Source: Stieleria sp. JC731
Lineage (GTDB): Bacteria; Planctomycetota; Planctomycetia; Pirellulales; Pirellulaceae
Direction: 5' to 3'
DNA: 64,000 bases
Assembly (NCBI RefSeq): GCF_020966635.1
Contig: NZ_JAJKFQ010000011.1
Location: forward strand, 1,240,001 to 1,304,000
Shown: positions 43,034 to 51,473 of the stretch, piece by piece
How the letters are laid out: the number at the start of each line of letters is the position of its first letter
How positions within the stretch are numbered: position 1 is the stretch's first letter
The notes under the pieces: generated by a model
Databases searched by the model: none
What the model was told of the DNA's origin: nothing
The model's input: only the letters and a program-made list of their open reading frames with translations
Position numbers and translations under genes: made by a program

Positions 43034-43972
43034 TTATTCGGAAATGACGACCGAATTCGAAACCGAGTTGCCAAGGTTTTCAAAGTCCATCAACGACCAG
43101 ACAACTTTCTTGTCACGGGTCAGTTCGATGATTTGAGGTTGCCCTGGTCCGGCATGGCAGTTGCCAAACACAATGTTTCCGTTCGGCATGACTTGTAGGG
43201 TGGTCACCCAGGCCAAGGTGATTCCCGGCAGATCGTTCTGTTCAACTTTCCAAACGATCTCTTTCGCTGGTGTGACTTCCAGCAGGCTATGTCCATTACC
43301 AGTTGCGATCAGGGTGTTGCCATTTTCTAAACGGACTGCACTGAAGACCGCATCACCGAAGGCTTCGGGGCCATGTCCACCCTTCGCTTCCTTGCCGAAC
43401 ATCGGAACGTCGTAGTCCCAAATGATCTTTCCGTCACGGTTGTACTCACGCACAAATCCGTCGCCTTCTTGCGCGATTAGGTAGGTCCAGTCGTCACCTT
43501 TGACAATCGGGTGAACAAGACGCGTATCGCGGTGAGGGTGCGGGTTATCACGCTTGAGATCAAATTTACGATCGACCTTTCCATCGCGATCGATTTCGTA
43601 AATGGTCCCCTGGCCGCTGAGTGCAACCATCAGATTACCATTTGGCAGCGGTGCAACCGAGTGAAGTTCGACACGCCGCTTATCGGTCAGCTTGCGTGAT
43701 TCGAATTTCCACACAACTTCGTGAGACTGGCCGTCCAGTTCAACGATTTCGGTGTTCTGGTGTGTGAGAATATTTCCGTTCTTGAGAACGTGGATGTCGT
43801 GCGGTGCACCACTCAGTTGTGCTTTGCCGGTGCAATTTCCATCGGCGTCGAACCAGCACAGCGTGCCGCCTTCGTTGGCGACAACAGGGTGACCAGCTTG
43901 TGCCACACCTAGAGTGCAAAGGGACAGAACAAGAGTCGAGAAGACACGTCGCATCGGTTTCAATACGGTCAT
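43034..43972 (-). CDS. Secreted PQQ/arylsulfotransferase-like beta-propeller protein
   Basis: A 312-residue protein with a signal peptide (MRRVFSTLVLSLCTLGVAQA beginning at Met7). The mature part has six blades of the PQQ-like or arylsulfotransferase type with the NG-N-L/T motif in each: VLKNGNILTHQN, PLPNGNLMVALSG, RLENGNTLIATGN, VMPNGNIVFGNCH, and aromatic strands such as HEVVWKFES and KIIWDYDVP. No enzyme residues for sulfotransfer (the ASST His) can be identified with confidence. The family is common in planctomycetes, often next to sulfatases. Here it starts 46 bp downstream of a sulfatase gene on the same strand, so they are an operon. A terminator lies behind it (42958-43000). It may bind a ligand rather than catalyse. 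Confidence 0.82.
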   Translation of the reverse strand: MTVLKPMRRVFSTLVLSLCTLGVAQAGHPVVANEGGTLCWFDADGNCTGKAQLSGAPHDIHVLKNGNILTHQNTEIVELDGQSHEVVWKFESRKLTDKRRVELHSVAPLPNGNLMVALSGQGTIYEIDRDGKVDRKFDLKRDNPHPHRDTRLVHPIVKGDDWTYLIAQEGDGFVREYNRDGKIIWDYDVPMFGKEAKGGHGPEAFGDAVFSAVRLENGNTLIATGNGHSLLEVTPAKEIVWKVEQNDLPGITLAWVTTLQVMPNGNIVFGNCHAGPGQPQIIELTRDKKVVWSLMDFENLGNSVSNSVVISE

Positions 43973-44018
43973 AGATACGTTTTTAGAAAGGGAGGCAAAA
44001 TGGGGACGCAGCGGAACG

Positions 44019-45482
44019 CTATTGATCGCTCGGCAATTGACCGTCGGATAGGTAGGTCGGTTTCTGCCAAGGGATCATTCCACCACGTTGGATATGGTGG
44101 CGTAGCGAACGTTTCATTTCATTCGCAATTCGCGGATTTTTGCTGATGACATCCTCAGTTTCATAGGGGTCATTCTGGATGTCATAGAGCTCCAGCGGCG
44201 AGAACGGATCATTGCGAAGCAGTTTCCATCGTCCTCGCACAAGTGCATGGTATGCCCCACCCACGTAGCGATTGTTTCCTTCGCGGCGAACGAAATAAAG
44301 CTCACGTTCGGCGGGGGGCATCGGCTGACCGTTAAGCACAGGGACGAGGCTGACCGCGTCCGTGCCGGGATCGGCTACACCTGAGGCAAGTTCGACAAAA
44401 GTAGCGTGCAAATCAAAGTTCAGTCCAGCATAATCGCTTGTCGTTCCCGCCACATTGTGATTTGGCGTGCGAATAATGAAAGGGACTCTCAAACCGCCGT
44501 CATAGTGGCTCTGTTTGCCGTCTCGCCAAGGCAGGTTTCGCTGGGCATGCGGGATCGAACCGCCGTTGTCGCTGGTGAACGCCACCACCGTATTTTCGCT
44601 AAGTCCAAGCTTCTCGATTCGATCAAGAAATCGACCGACATTGTGGTCCAAGTGCTCGACCAGTGCGACGTTCTTCGCACGCTTGAGGTCCATGTCGGGA
44701 TACGCTTCGCGAGTTTTATCAAGCCAATCGTCTGGCGGCTGAATCGGAAAGTGTGGTGCGTTGTACGCCAAGTACAAAAAGAACGGCTGGCTTTCGTTCT
44801 GCGACCGCTCGCTGACATATTCCATCGCCCAATCGGTAAATAGATCAGTCGCATGACCTTTGGGATCGATCACTTGGTCGCCCAGACGCATAAAGTTCTT
44901 TCCGCCGCGCAGGTGGGTGTAGTAGTCATCCATCATGTCGCCAAGAAAGCCATGGAAATGATCAAATCCACGCTCCGGTGGAGTGTTCGGCGTGTCCAGG
45001 CCGAGGTGCCATTTCCCGACCGCCGCGGTGTGATACCCTGCATCACCCAGCCGATTTGCCAGAGTGCTTAGCGATGGTGACAGATAACCCCAATTGTTCT
45101 CGGGCTCGGTTCGGATGACACCTGGGACTCCAGAGCGGTCTGCATATCGGCCCGTCATTATCGCCGCTCTTGTCGGCGAGCAGACCGTGCAGTTCGCTCG
45201 CATCTGTGTGAAAGTAATCCCCTGTTGAGCCAGGCGATCGATGTTAGGCGTTTTGATGTCAGGTGCACCCTGGTAGCTCACATCTCCATAGCCAAGGTCA
45301 TCCGCAATGATCAAAACCAAGTTTGGCCGAGTGGCTGATTCGGCTTTTGCGAGGGCAATAAACTTAGCGTTTGTGAACTGGCCGAAGACTGCGATAAGGA
45401 AAAGTGCAGCGGTTTTTGAAAGTGATTGACGCTGCAATACCCGGCGGCAACCGGAGTGCGTCGCGGCAAGGAGTTGAATCAT
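44019..45482 (-). CDS. Secreted formylglycine-dependent sulfatase
   Basis: A 487-residue enzyme. The N-terminus has a signal or anchor (LSKTAALFLIAVFGQFTNA). The catalytic core starts with NLVLIIADDLGYGDVSYQG (metal Asp61, Asp62). The nucleophile is in CSPTRAAI with Cys101, meaning formylglycine is made from Cys by an FGE/anaerobic SME elsewhere; Arg105 follows. Later motifs: GKWHLGL, TSDNGGSIP with the metal-binding Asp-Asn, and the C-terminal VRGRWKLL. Such type I sulfatases (S1) remove sulfate from sulfated polysaccharides or glycoproteins; planctomycetes use many on algal glycans. It shares an operon with a propeller protein 46 bp downstream. Subfamily cannot be assigned by reading. Confidence 0.95.
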   Translation of the reverse strand: MIQLLAATHSGCRRVLQRQSLSKTAALFLIAVFGQFTNAKFIALAKAESATRPNLVLIIADDLGYGDVSYQGAPDIKTPNIDRLAQQGITFTQMRANCTVCSPTRAAIMTGRYADRSGVPGVIRTEPENNWGYLSPSLSTLANRLGDAGYHTAAVGKWHLGLDTPNTPPERGFDHFHGFLGDMMDDYYTHLRGGKNFMRLGDQVIDPKGHATDLFTDWAMEYVSERSQNESQPFFLYLAYNAPHFPIQPPDDWLDKTREAYPDMDLKRAKNVALVEHLDHNVGRFLDRIEKLGLSENTVVAFTSDNGGSIPHAQRNLPWRDGKQSHYDGGLRVPFIIRTPNHNVAGTTSDYAGLNFDLHATFVELASGVADPGTDAVSLVPVLNGQPMPPAERELYFVRREGNNRYVGGAYHALVRGRWKLLRNDPFSPLELYDIQNDPYETEDVISKNPRIANEMKRSLRHHIQRGGMIPWQKPTYLSDGQLPSDQ

Positions 45483-45890
45483 GTTGAACCCATTCTTTGG
45501 AATGCTGGCGCTGTTGGTAGGCTGGCACTGGCTGTCAGTACCTGGCTTTCAGCATCACTAGCGCTCAAATCAAGTTTGTGGTCCGTCGTGAAAGTCGCGT
45601 TCGTGATGCGCGAAATAAAGAAGATCGCGGTCGGTAAACTGCGACAGTGATCCACTGGCGGTAAGGAACCAAGTTTAGCTCCCGCGCATAGTTTCTTATT
45701 TCTCACCCCCCAAGTCAAATCCTAGCGGCGATTGGGTCGATCTTAAGATATGCCATGGAGCGTACAGTGGATCAAATGCCGCGAGGGCAGCAACTGAGCT
45801 TGGTTGGCGTTTTGAAGCGACATGCCATAGGTATTGCACACCTTCACGGACTTGCACCGTGTCCCGCTTCGTGATTCAACTCAAAGTTTG
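45483..45890. promoter_or_regulatory. Intergenic region upstream of the sulfatase operon
   Basis: 408 bp between the 3' end of the App1-like gene and the sulfatase start, both on the minus strand. It should hold the sulfatase promoter. The small frames inside show no protein features. No clear boxes seen. Confidence 0.35.
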
Positions 45891-47117
45891 CTACGGTTCC
45901 AGTATTCCAGCAGACCGGTTCTCGTCTCGTTGGGTTGCTTTCGCAATTCGTTCGAACATTTCAGCGGAAAGCCAGCCATGTTCGATCGCAATTTTGGCGG
46001 CTTGGACACTGTCGTCGATCAAGTACATAGGAACGCCAACTTCAGCAGCTTGGCGGACATACTGATCAACTTTCTCGTCATGGTTGCTGGCGAAACCTGG
46101 ATCGATGTCGCGAATGAAGATGCCGGAGATTCGGTCTGGGAATTCTTTCGCGGCGTTCGCGTACAACCGAGCATCTTCCTGTCCAGAATCGCCAAACAGA
46201 AGAAACGGCAATTCATCGAACGTGTTAATTAAACGTCTTGCCTTGTCGAGTTTGTGATCGTGCCCCGATTTCAAAAACTTGTTCTCATCGAAGCCCAGAT
46301 CACGCAACAGCAAGGGGCCAGGCGGAATAGCATTTAGTTCTAGAAAATCTTCGAGCACATCGTAGAGGTTCCAGGGCGAACTGGAGACGTAGAAAATCGG
46401 GTTCGTCGGGTAGTCGTCCCTGCCGTTCTGCAATCGATCGTATAGTTCGGCAACGCCGTTAAGCGGCGCTCGCGTTCGAGCATTGCCAAAGAACGTCAGC
46501 TTTGCCATGGTTGCGATATCCGTCGCACCGGTGTGAAGGATCGTGTCGTCTACATCGCTGATGATTCCAAACTTTGCTTCTTCGGGGACCATCATCACGG
46601 GACAGGTTGTTCGATCAGTTTGCCGCCGAGTGCTTGTTGATTCAATAATTCGCAAGCTCGCAACATCCCAGAAAACGTCAGCCAGTCCTTTCGGTCTTGG
46701 TAGCCGCAGATGAAAGTAGCCCTCGGCGTCACTTGTCGCCAAGTTTCGCTCCCCGCCAAAAGTTGCCTCAATCTGCACACCAGGTACTTCATCACTCGCA
46801 AAACGTCGGATGGTGTTTGTTAGATTCTCCCACCACTGATCTTCATGAAAGTCAGGATCGATCGGCGGGTTGGTGAGGACTCGGCCATGCAACTGAACTG
46901 TGTCTGACGATGCATAACCCATGTACGCTTGAATCTTCGGTATGCCCTCACGACCAAAGCGCTTGCGCAAACGGCGAATCCCTGCATCGGCCAAATCGTC
47001 GGCAGAGGAGATCGTTCTCGTCAACCAAGATTTCCATTGACGTTGCCAGGTCGATCTTGGTGGTTCATTCATGATGGCGTTTTTCATTGAGGCGAGGCTG
47101 CGGTTCGAGGGGAACAT
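45891..47117 (-). CDS. App1-like (DUF2183) phosphatidate phosphatase domain protein
   Basis: A 408-residue protein (ATG 47117; ATG 47072 starts it at MNEPPRST and is equally possible). Residues ~60-170 form a beta-rich N-terminal domain (VQLHGRVLTNPP, DAEGYFHLRLP). The catalytic core has the DxDxT motif in GIISDVDDTILHTG at residues 184-197, then VSSSPWNLYDVLEDFLELN and FGDSGQEDARLYANAA, as in haloacid-dehalogenase-type phosphatases. DUF2183/App1 in yeast is an actin-patch phosphatidate phosphatase, which suggests lipid phosphate as substrate; that is inference. No signal peptide, so cytosolic. It follows the second EEP gene by 196 bp on the same strand. Confidence 0.88.
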   Translation of the reverse strand: MFPSNRSLASMKNAIMNEPPRSTWQRQWKSWLTRTISSADDLADAGIRRLRKRFGREGIPKIQAYMGYASSDTVQLHGRVLTNPPIDPDFHEDQWWENLTNTIRRFASDEVPGVQIEATFGGERNLATSDAEGYFHLRLPRPKGLADVFWDVASLRIIESTSTRRQTDRTTCPVMMVPEEAKFGIISDVDDTILHTGATDIATMAKLTFFGNARTRAPLNGVAELYDRLQNGRDDYPTNPIFYVSSSPWNLYDVLEDFLELNAIPPGPLLLRDLGFDENKFLKSGHDHKLDKARRLINTFDELPFLLFGDSGQEDARLYANAAKEFPDRISGIFIRDIDPGFASNHDEKVDQYVRQAAEVGVPMYLIDDSVQAAKIAIEHGWLSAEMFERIAKATQRDENRSAGILEP

Positions 47118-47313
47118 AAGCTCGCAAGCAATGTGCCAAACAATTCCTAATTTCTAGATGTGCTGCATTCCTGCATGTTTCAATCGGCTCGCAGGAATTT
47201 GAATTCCAGGGGCCATCGCGAATGGCATGGGACGAGAACGTTGTTCATCGAAGGATGACCATTGGTTCTGTATTGATTGAGCAAAGTCTCGATTGGGCAA
47301 AGTCCTTCCGGTA

Positions 47314-48465
47314 TCAGTCTAAGACGGCTTTGTCCGGATCTCGATCGACTGCCTCACCGTCGATATCTTCAGCCTTGCGAGCCCGTTCCACCCTGAGTTG
47401 GACCTCCTCATCGTCCCCTTCCTTTTCTTCAATCACGTCGTGGTCATCCGAGTTCCATGGTTCCAGACGCAAGTCGATCATCATCGGGAAGTGGTCTGAG
47501 CCAACTTTGGGAAGACGCTGAATCTTCGAAACCGTGAAATGAGGTGAATGGAAAACGTGGTCGAGCGGGTATCTCAAAAACCAGTGATCGGCGTGAAATG
47601 TATTGAAGAAGCCGCGTCCGCGTCGCGGGTCTAGCAAACCGCTAGTTCTGAGAAATAACCGAGTTGTCGATGACCAGGCCACGTCGTTCAAATCGCCGCC
47701 GATGATAACTGGCATCGTTTCGTCCTCCAGCTCCTTGCCCCATATCGTCAGCTCAGCGTCACGAGCTGTCGCGTCGTTGCCACGCCATGGTTCTGGTGGC
47801 CGAGGATGGACCGCGACCACCCGCATTAAGTCGCCGTTCTCGAGTTCTATCATTGCGTCGATCGATGGGATGTCTTCTTGAACCAAGTATCTGACTTGAT
47901 GTTCCTTGATCGGTAAACGCGAAAGCATGACCATCCCGTACCAATTGTCTTGCGGCCGGACAACACGATGTGGATAGCGTTCAATTAGCGGTTTAATCGC
48001 ATCGACCCAAGCTTCGTCCGGCTCCAGCACGACCAACACGTCGGGGTCTGCGTTTTCGATGACTTCTAACCAACGATCGTATTGTTGGTTCTCCTTCTCA
48101 ACATTGGACAGGACGACTCGAATCGTCCGAGCATCTTCCAGGTGTGATTTTCGTTCGGCAGCGGATGTCGCCTTTGCCTGCACGGGAAAAAGCGGTGTGT
48201 ACGGAACGATTAGAAAGCCGTGCCAGAGAGTTAGAAATGCCGCAGGCAGCAAGAACCAACGGTATGAAAGCACCGCCGGTCCGAAACCACAAAGACGCCA
48301 TATTCCAAAGGCGATGACAATCAACCAACCGATCACGATGATTTGGACGCGAGGGAAGTCCCACCCGCGGATCAACCAATGCGGGTGAGAACTTAATGTC
48401 AGCAACGAACCCAGGACGAGCACGGCGAGTAGCAGAAATAACACGATTTCGACGGCGGCCTTCAT
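47314..48465 (-). CDS. Membrane-anchored endonuclease/exonuclease/phosphatase family protein 2
   Basis: A 383-residue protein with three N-terminal membrane helices (about 5-24, 41-60, 65-92) and an EEP domain with IRVVLSNVEKENQQY, DVLVVLEPD, MRVVAVHPRPP, IGGDLNDVAWSSTT and GSDHFPMMIDL. The domain faces the periplasm. The design is the same as the protein at 36412-37524, with low identity, so they are paralogues. The C-terminal 35 residues are highly charged and may be disordered. The App1-like phosphatase gene lies 196 bp downstream, suggesting a phospholipid or phosphodiester function for the pair, but no direct evidence exists. The start at 48465 opens directly with a hydrophobic segment. 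Confidence 0.87.
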   Translation of the reverse strand: MKAAVEIVLFLLLAVLVLGSLLTLSSHPHWLIRGWDFPRVQIIVIGWLIVIAFGIWRLCGFGPAVLSYRWFLLPAAFLTLWHGFLIVPYTPLFPVQAKATSAAERKSHLEDARTIRVVLSNVEKENQQYDRWLEVIENADPDVLVVLEPDEAWVDAIKPLIERYPHRVVRPQDNWYGMVMLSRLPIKEHQVRYLVQEDIPSIDAMIELENGDLMRVVAVHPRPPEPWRGNDATARDAELTIWGKELEDETMPVIIGGDLNDVAWSSTTRLFLRTSGLLDPRRGRGFFNTFHADHWFLRYPLDHVFHSPHFTVSKIQRLPKVGSDHFPMMIDLRLEPWNSDDHDVIEEKEGDDEEVQLRVERARKAEDIDGEAVDRDPDKAVLD

Positions 48466-49078
48466 AGGTAGCGATGCCTAACGATCAATCAGAGTTGCGT
48501 AAAAATTCTTGGTATCAGTTCACGCTAATGCAATTCATGCGCCACGGCGGTTTTTGAAACGCGGAATGCGGCACCCGTCGTACCCATGTCGGTGTCCCGC
48601 GAGGTCTTCGAGGCCTGAGTTGGTCTAAATAATGCGAGCGAAGATCGTTGTCGGACGCTCTCCGACCAGCTTGGGCGATAGGGAGTCATCGCAGCCGCCA
48701 TCGATCGAACGAGCGATAGTCGCATGTCGACTGAATCACGCCAGTACTGTCGATGGCATCCGGCTTCCAGCTGGTGAATCTTCTCAGGTGGCGAATCTTT
48801 TCTGTTGTATGGTCGAAAAGTGACCGCCAACGACGGAAGCGACAGTTCGCGCGTTTGAAGAAAGTAGGTGAAGCCGAGGAATGATGCGAATAGACCGAAT
48901 CCAACTTCGCAATTGGTGTCGAGAGTCCGTTTACCCACTCGCTCGATTCAACCCATCAAGTGACACCCGATGTCAGTTGTCCAGAATCTCTTGAGGGCAT
49001 TCCGTCAACGGTACGATGTGTCGCGCATGGTGAGCTAATTATTAACTGACCAACACCCTTTTATCGCTGGTGCAGACC
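48466..49078. promoter_or_regulatory. Divergent intergenic region between EEP protein 2 and the HPt gene
   Basis: 613 bp. The longest frame (minus, 48525-48938) crosses it without recognisable domain or signal and starts without a ribosome-binding site; I do not accept it as a gene. It should contain two promoters. No strong palindrome or terminator is visible. Confidence 0.35.
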
Positions 49079-49411
49079 ATGGACTCAGGATCGAGCGTTC
49101 AGGACAACGAACTGTTTGACGAGCTGATCATCGAATTTGTTGATTCACTTCGAGGCTATCTTGAACGTATGGACTCGTTTGTCGAGAGCAAGGATCTCGA
49201 AGCACTCGGCCGGGAAGCTCATAAGTTGAAAGGGTGTTCGGGAACACTCGGTTTCCAAAAGATTCGTCTTCGAAGCGAGTTGTTGGAGCATCAAGTCCGC
49301 GCCGAATTCTGGGAGGAGATCACGCCTTCCGTCAAAGGACTCTGGGACGAAATTGGCGATGTCAACATCGACCATATCCGCGAACGTTATGCCTTGACCC
49401 AGCAGGGATAA
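49079..49411 (+). CDS. Stand-alone HPt domain protein
   Basis: A 110-residue protein (ATG 49079, GTG 49070 also in frame) consisting of one histidine phosphotransfer domain. The helical pattern is ELIIEFVDSLRGYLERMDSF, then the phosphorylation site AHKLKGCSGTLGFQKIRLRS with the His conserved, then EITPSVKGLWDEI. HPt proteins relay phosphate between response-regulator receivers and kinases. No kinase, receiver or chemotaxis gene is near, so it probably works in trans. The 100-bp tandem repeat array begins 69 bp downstream. Its neighbours suggest nothing about the pathway. The site and length are typical; I am confident about the domain. Confidence 0.88.
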   Translation: MDSGSSVQDNELFDELIIEFVDSLRGYLERMDSFVESKDLEALGREAHKLKGCSGTLGFQKIRLRSELLEHQVRAEFWEEITPSVKGLWDEIGDVNIDHIRERYALTQQG

Positions 49412-49479
49412 ATCCGCTTTTCCTCGCGATGCCTCCGTTCTTGAAAACTACCGGGTTGAAGGTGAGTGAGTATGACAGC

Positions 49480-49947
49480 GTCCCTCAACTTTCCAAGTTG
49501 AGAACGCTGAGTAGATTCTCTGTGCGTGCTGAAGGCCTCGTGGATGCGTTTTCGATTCGGAGAATCGATCGACATTAGTGTCCCTCAACTTTCCAAGTTG
49601 AGAACGCTGGGTAGTTGCTCTGTGCGTGCTGAAGGCCTCGTAGATGTGTTTTCGATTCGGAGAATCGATCGACACTAGTGTCCCTCAACTTTCCAAGTTG
49701 AGAACGCTGGGTAGATGCTCTGTGCGTGCTGAAGGCCTCGTGGATGCGTTTTCGATTCGGAGAATCGAACGACATTAGTGTCCCTCAACTTTCCAAGTTG
49801 CGAACGCTGGGTAGTTGCTCTGTGCGTGCCGAAGGCCTCGTGGATGTGTTTTCGATTCGGTGAATCGATCGACACTAGTGTCGCTCAACTTTCCAAGTTG
49901 AGAAGGCTGCGGAGGTACTCTCGATTCGGCGAATCGATCGACATTGG
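49480..49947. repeat. Exact 100-bp tandem repeat array (4 full copies and a shortened fifth)
   Basis: Copies begin with GTCCCTCAACTTTCCAAGTT at 49480, 49580, 49680, 49780 and 49880, exactly 100 bp apart. Each full copy contains two small hairpins: CAACTTTCCAAGTTG and CGATTCGGAGAATCG. In the second the stem is invariant while the third loop base changes (GGA, GGA, GGA, GGT, GGC). The last copy lacks the middle part (about 33 bp). Scattered single-base differences show the copies are not recent artefacts. Minus-strand frames of 62-75 codons cross the array only because 100 is not a multiple of 3. Confidence 0.95.
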
Positions 49948-50298
49948 TCAGAGAACGCGTCTTGTCAGACCTAAACGCTTGCGCGGGTAATCGCAGCGAT
50001 TCGCACCATTGATTCGATGAAATGGTGTCCAGTGGCCTCGCTAGCCCACGCCAGGGTGAAAATTGCGTATCTTAGCGCCCGAGATATTTCCAGTCGTCGC
50101 ACGCTGAAATTCGATCGGTGTCATCCGCAAATGCAGCGTTTCGACAGTCGAAGAAACGTCGCTTGCACGTTCCTGAACGAGTGGGAATCTCTGCGGCCGA
50201 TCTAACCCAAGGCCGCGTTTCAACATGCCCCTCCGTCCGCCAATCCCTTCGGCGGGCAACTGTTATTCCATCGTAAACGATCGAAAAAGAGGACACAG
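49948..50298. other. Intergenic region between the tandem array and the oxidoreductase gene
   Basis: 351 bp. Beyond the leader of the downstream gene, with AAAAGAGGACACAG immediately before its ATG as Shine-Dalgarno region, nothing is supported. It presumably contains the promoter of the oxidoreductase/PVC-dehydrogenase unit. Confidence 0.4.
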
Positions 50299-51420
50299 AT
50301 GTCAAAACCAGTTCGCATTGCAATGATTGGCTTGGGATTCGGTGCTGAATTCATTCCGATCTATCAAGCGTATCCTGGCGCCGATGTCGTTGCACTTTGC
50401 CGTCGCAACGAGGCTGAGCTAAACAAGTCGGCTGATCAGTTCGGCATCGAAAAACGATACACCGATTACGATGCCGTCCTTGCCGATCCTGACATCGACT
50501 ACGTGCATATAAATAGCCCGATTCCGGATCACGCATGGATGTCGCTTAAAGCGCTTGATGCTGGCAAGCACGTGATGTGCACGGTGCCGATGGCAACGAC
50601 CATCGAAGAATGCCAGCAGATCGTCGAAAAGGTCAACGAGACTGGTTTGAAATACATGATGGCCGAAACCGTGGTTTACAGCCGCGAGTTCCTCTACATC
50701 AAAGATCTTTTCCAGAAAGGTGAGCTGGGCGAAATTCAGCACCTTGCCGCATCGCACCCACAAGACATGGACGGTTGGCCAAGTTACTGGGAAGCGATGA
50801 TTCCCATGCACTATGCGACTCATGTTGTTAGCCCTTGTTTGGGGCTGACTGATTCATTAGCGGAGTACGTTAGCTGTTTTGGCTCTGGTCGTGTTCGTGA
50901 TTCGATCGCCGAAAAATCTGGCAACAAGTTTGCTGTGGAGTCCTGTCACATCAAGCTTCAAGACAGTGATGTCGTTGCCCACATCTGGCGTTTCCTCTAT
51001 GACGTCGCAAGACAATATCGTGAAAGCTTTGACGTTTATGGGACCAAGAAAAGCTTCGAATGGACATTGGTCGAAAACGAGCCGCATGTCATTCATACCG
51101 CGAAGAAGCCGGAACCCGAAATTCCAGAAAAGATCGAAGTGCCCGATTTCGCGCACTTACTGCCGGCCGAGATTCAAAAGTTCACAATGCCGTCGGAGAT
51201 TCATGATGCCGATCACCTGTCATTCATCCAAGGTGGCGGACACGGCGGATCACACCCGCATTTGGTCCACGAAATGGTCAGCGCGGTGAAAGAAGATCGT
51301 GACCCATGGCCCAATGCTGTGACCAGCGCCAACTGGACCTGTGTGGGACTTTGTGCTCACGAGTCGGCGCTTCGTGGCGGGGAGAAAGTTCAGCTTCCCG
51401 AATTCACGCTCAAGCGTTAA
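50299..51420 (+). CDS. Gfo/Idh/MocA-family oxidoreductase
   Basis: A 373-residue cytosolic oxidoreductase; ATG 50299 is preceded by AGAGGA. The Rossmann motif IAMIGLGFGAEFIPIYQAYP (GxGxxA variant) at residues 7-26 binds NAD(P). IDYVHINSPIPDHAWMSLKA is the P-loop typical of the family, followed by the conserved Glu/Lys region GKHVMCTVPMATTIEECQQI (EKP replaced by TVP). The C-terminal domain has WEAMIPMHYATHVVSPCLGL, with a likely active-site His. Family members oxidise or reduce sugars, inositols or sugar acids; substrate unknown. The stop is 53 bp before the next gene, so an operon with the PVC-type dehydrogenase is likely, as often seen in planctomycetes. Confidence 0.92.
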   Translation: MSKPVRIAMIGLGFGAEFIPIYQAYPGADVVALCRRNEAELNKSADQFGIEKRYTDYDAVLADPDIDYVHINSPIPDHAWMSLKALDAGKHVMCTVPMATTIEECQQIVEKVNETGLKYMMAETVVYSREFLYIKDLFQKGELGEIQHLAASHPQDMDGWPSYWEAMIPMHYATHVVSPCLGLTDSLAEYVSCFGSGRVRDSIAEKSGNKFAVESCHIKLQDSDVVAHIWRFLYDVARQYRESFDVYGTKKSFEWTLVENEPHVIHTAKKPEPEIPEKIEVPDFAHLLPAEIQKFTMPSEIHDADHLSFIQGGGHGGSHPHLVHEMVSAVKEDRDPWPNAVTSANWTCVGLCAHESALRGGEKVQLPEFTLKR

Positions 51421-51473
51421 GCGACGTTCTTTCGCGATCAATCGCGGCGTCTCTGTTCAGCCTGTTTCTCTCC

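Noticed and set aside
48525..48938. 137-codon frame upstream of EEP protein 2
   Set aside because: No domain, signal or start context; the composition is not protein-like.
49387..49875. Minus-strand frames of 62-75 codons across the 100-bp array
   Set aside because: They exist only because the repeat has few stops in that frame; each recurs with the repeat and has no ribosome-binding site.
49480..49947. CRISPR array
   Set aside because: Units are 100 bp and contiguous, with no unique spacers and no cas genes nearby.
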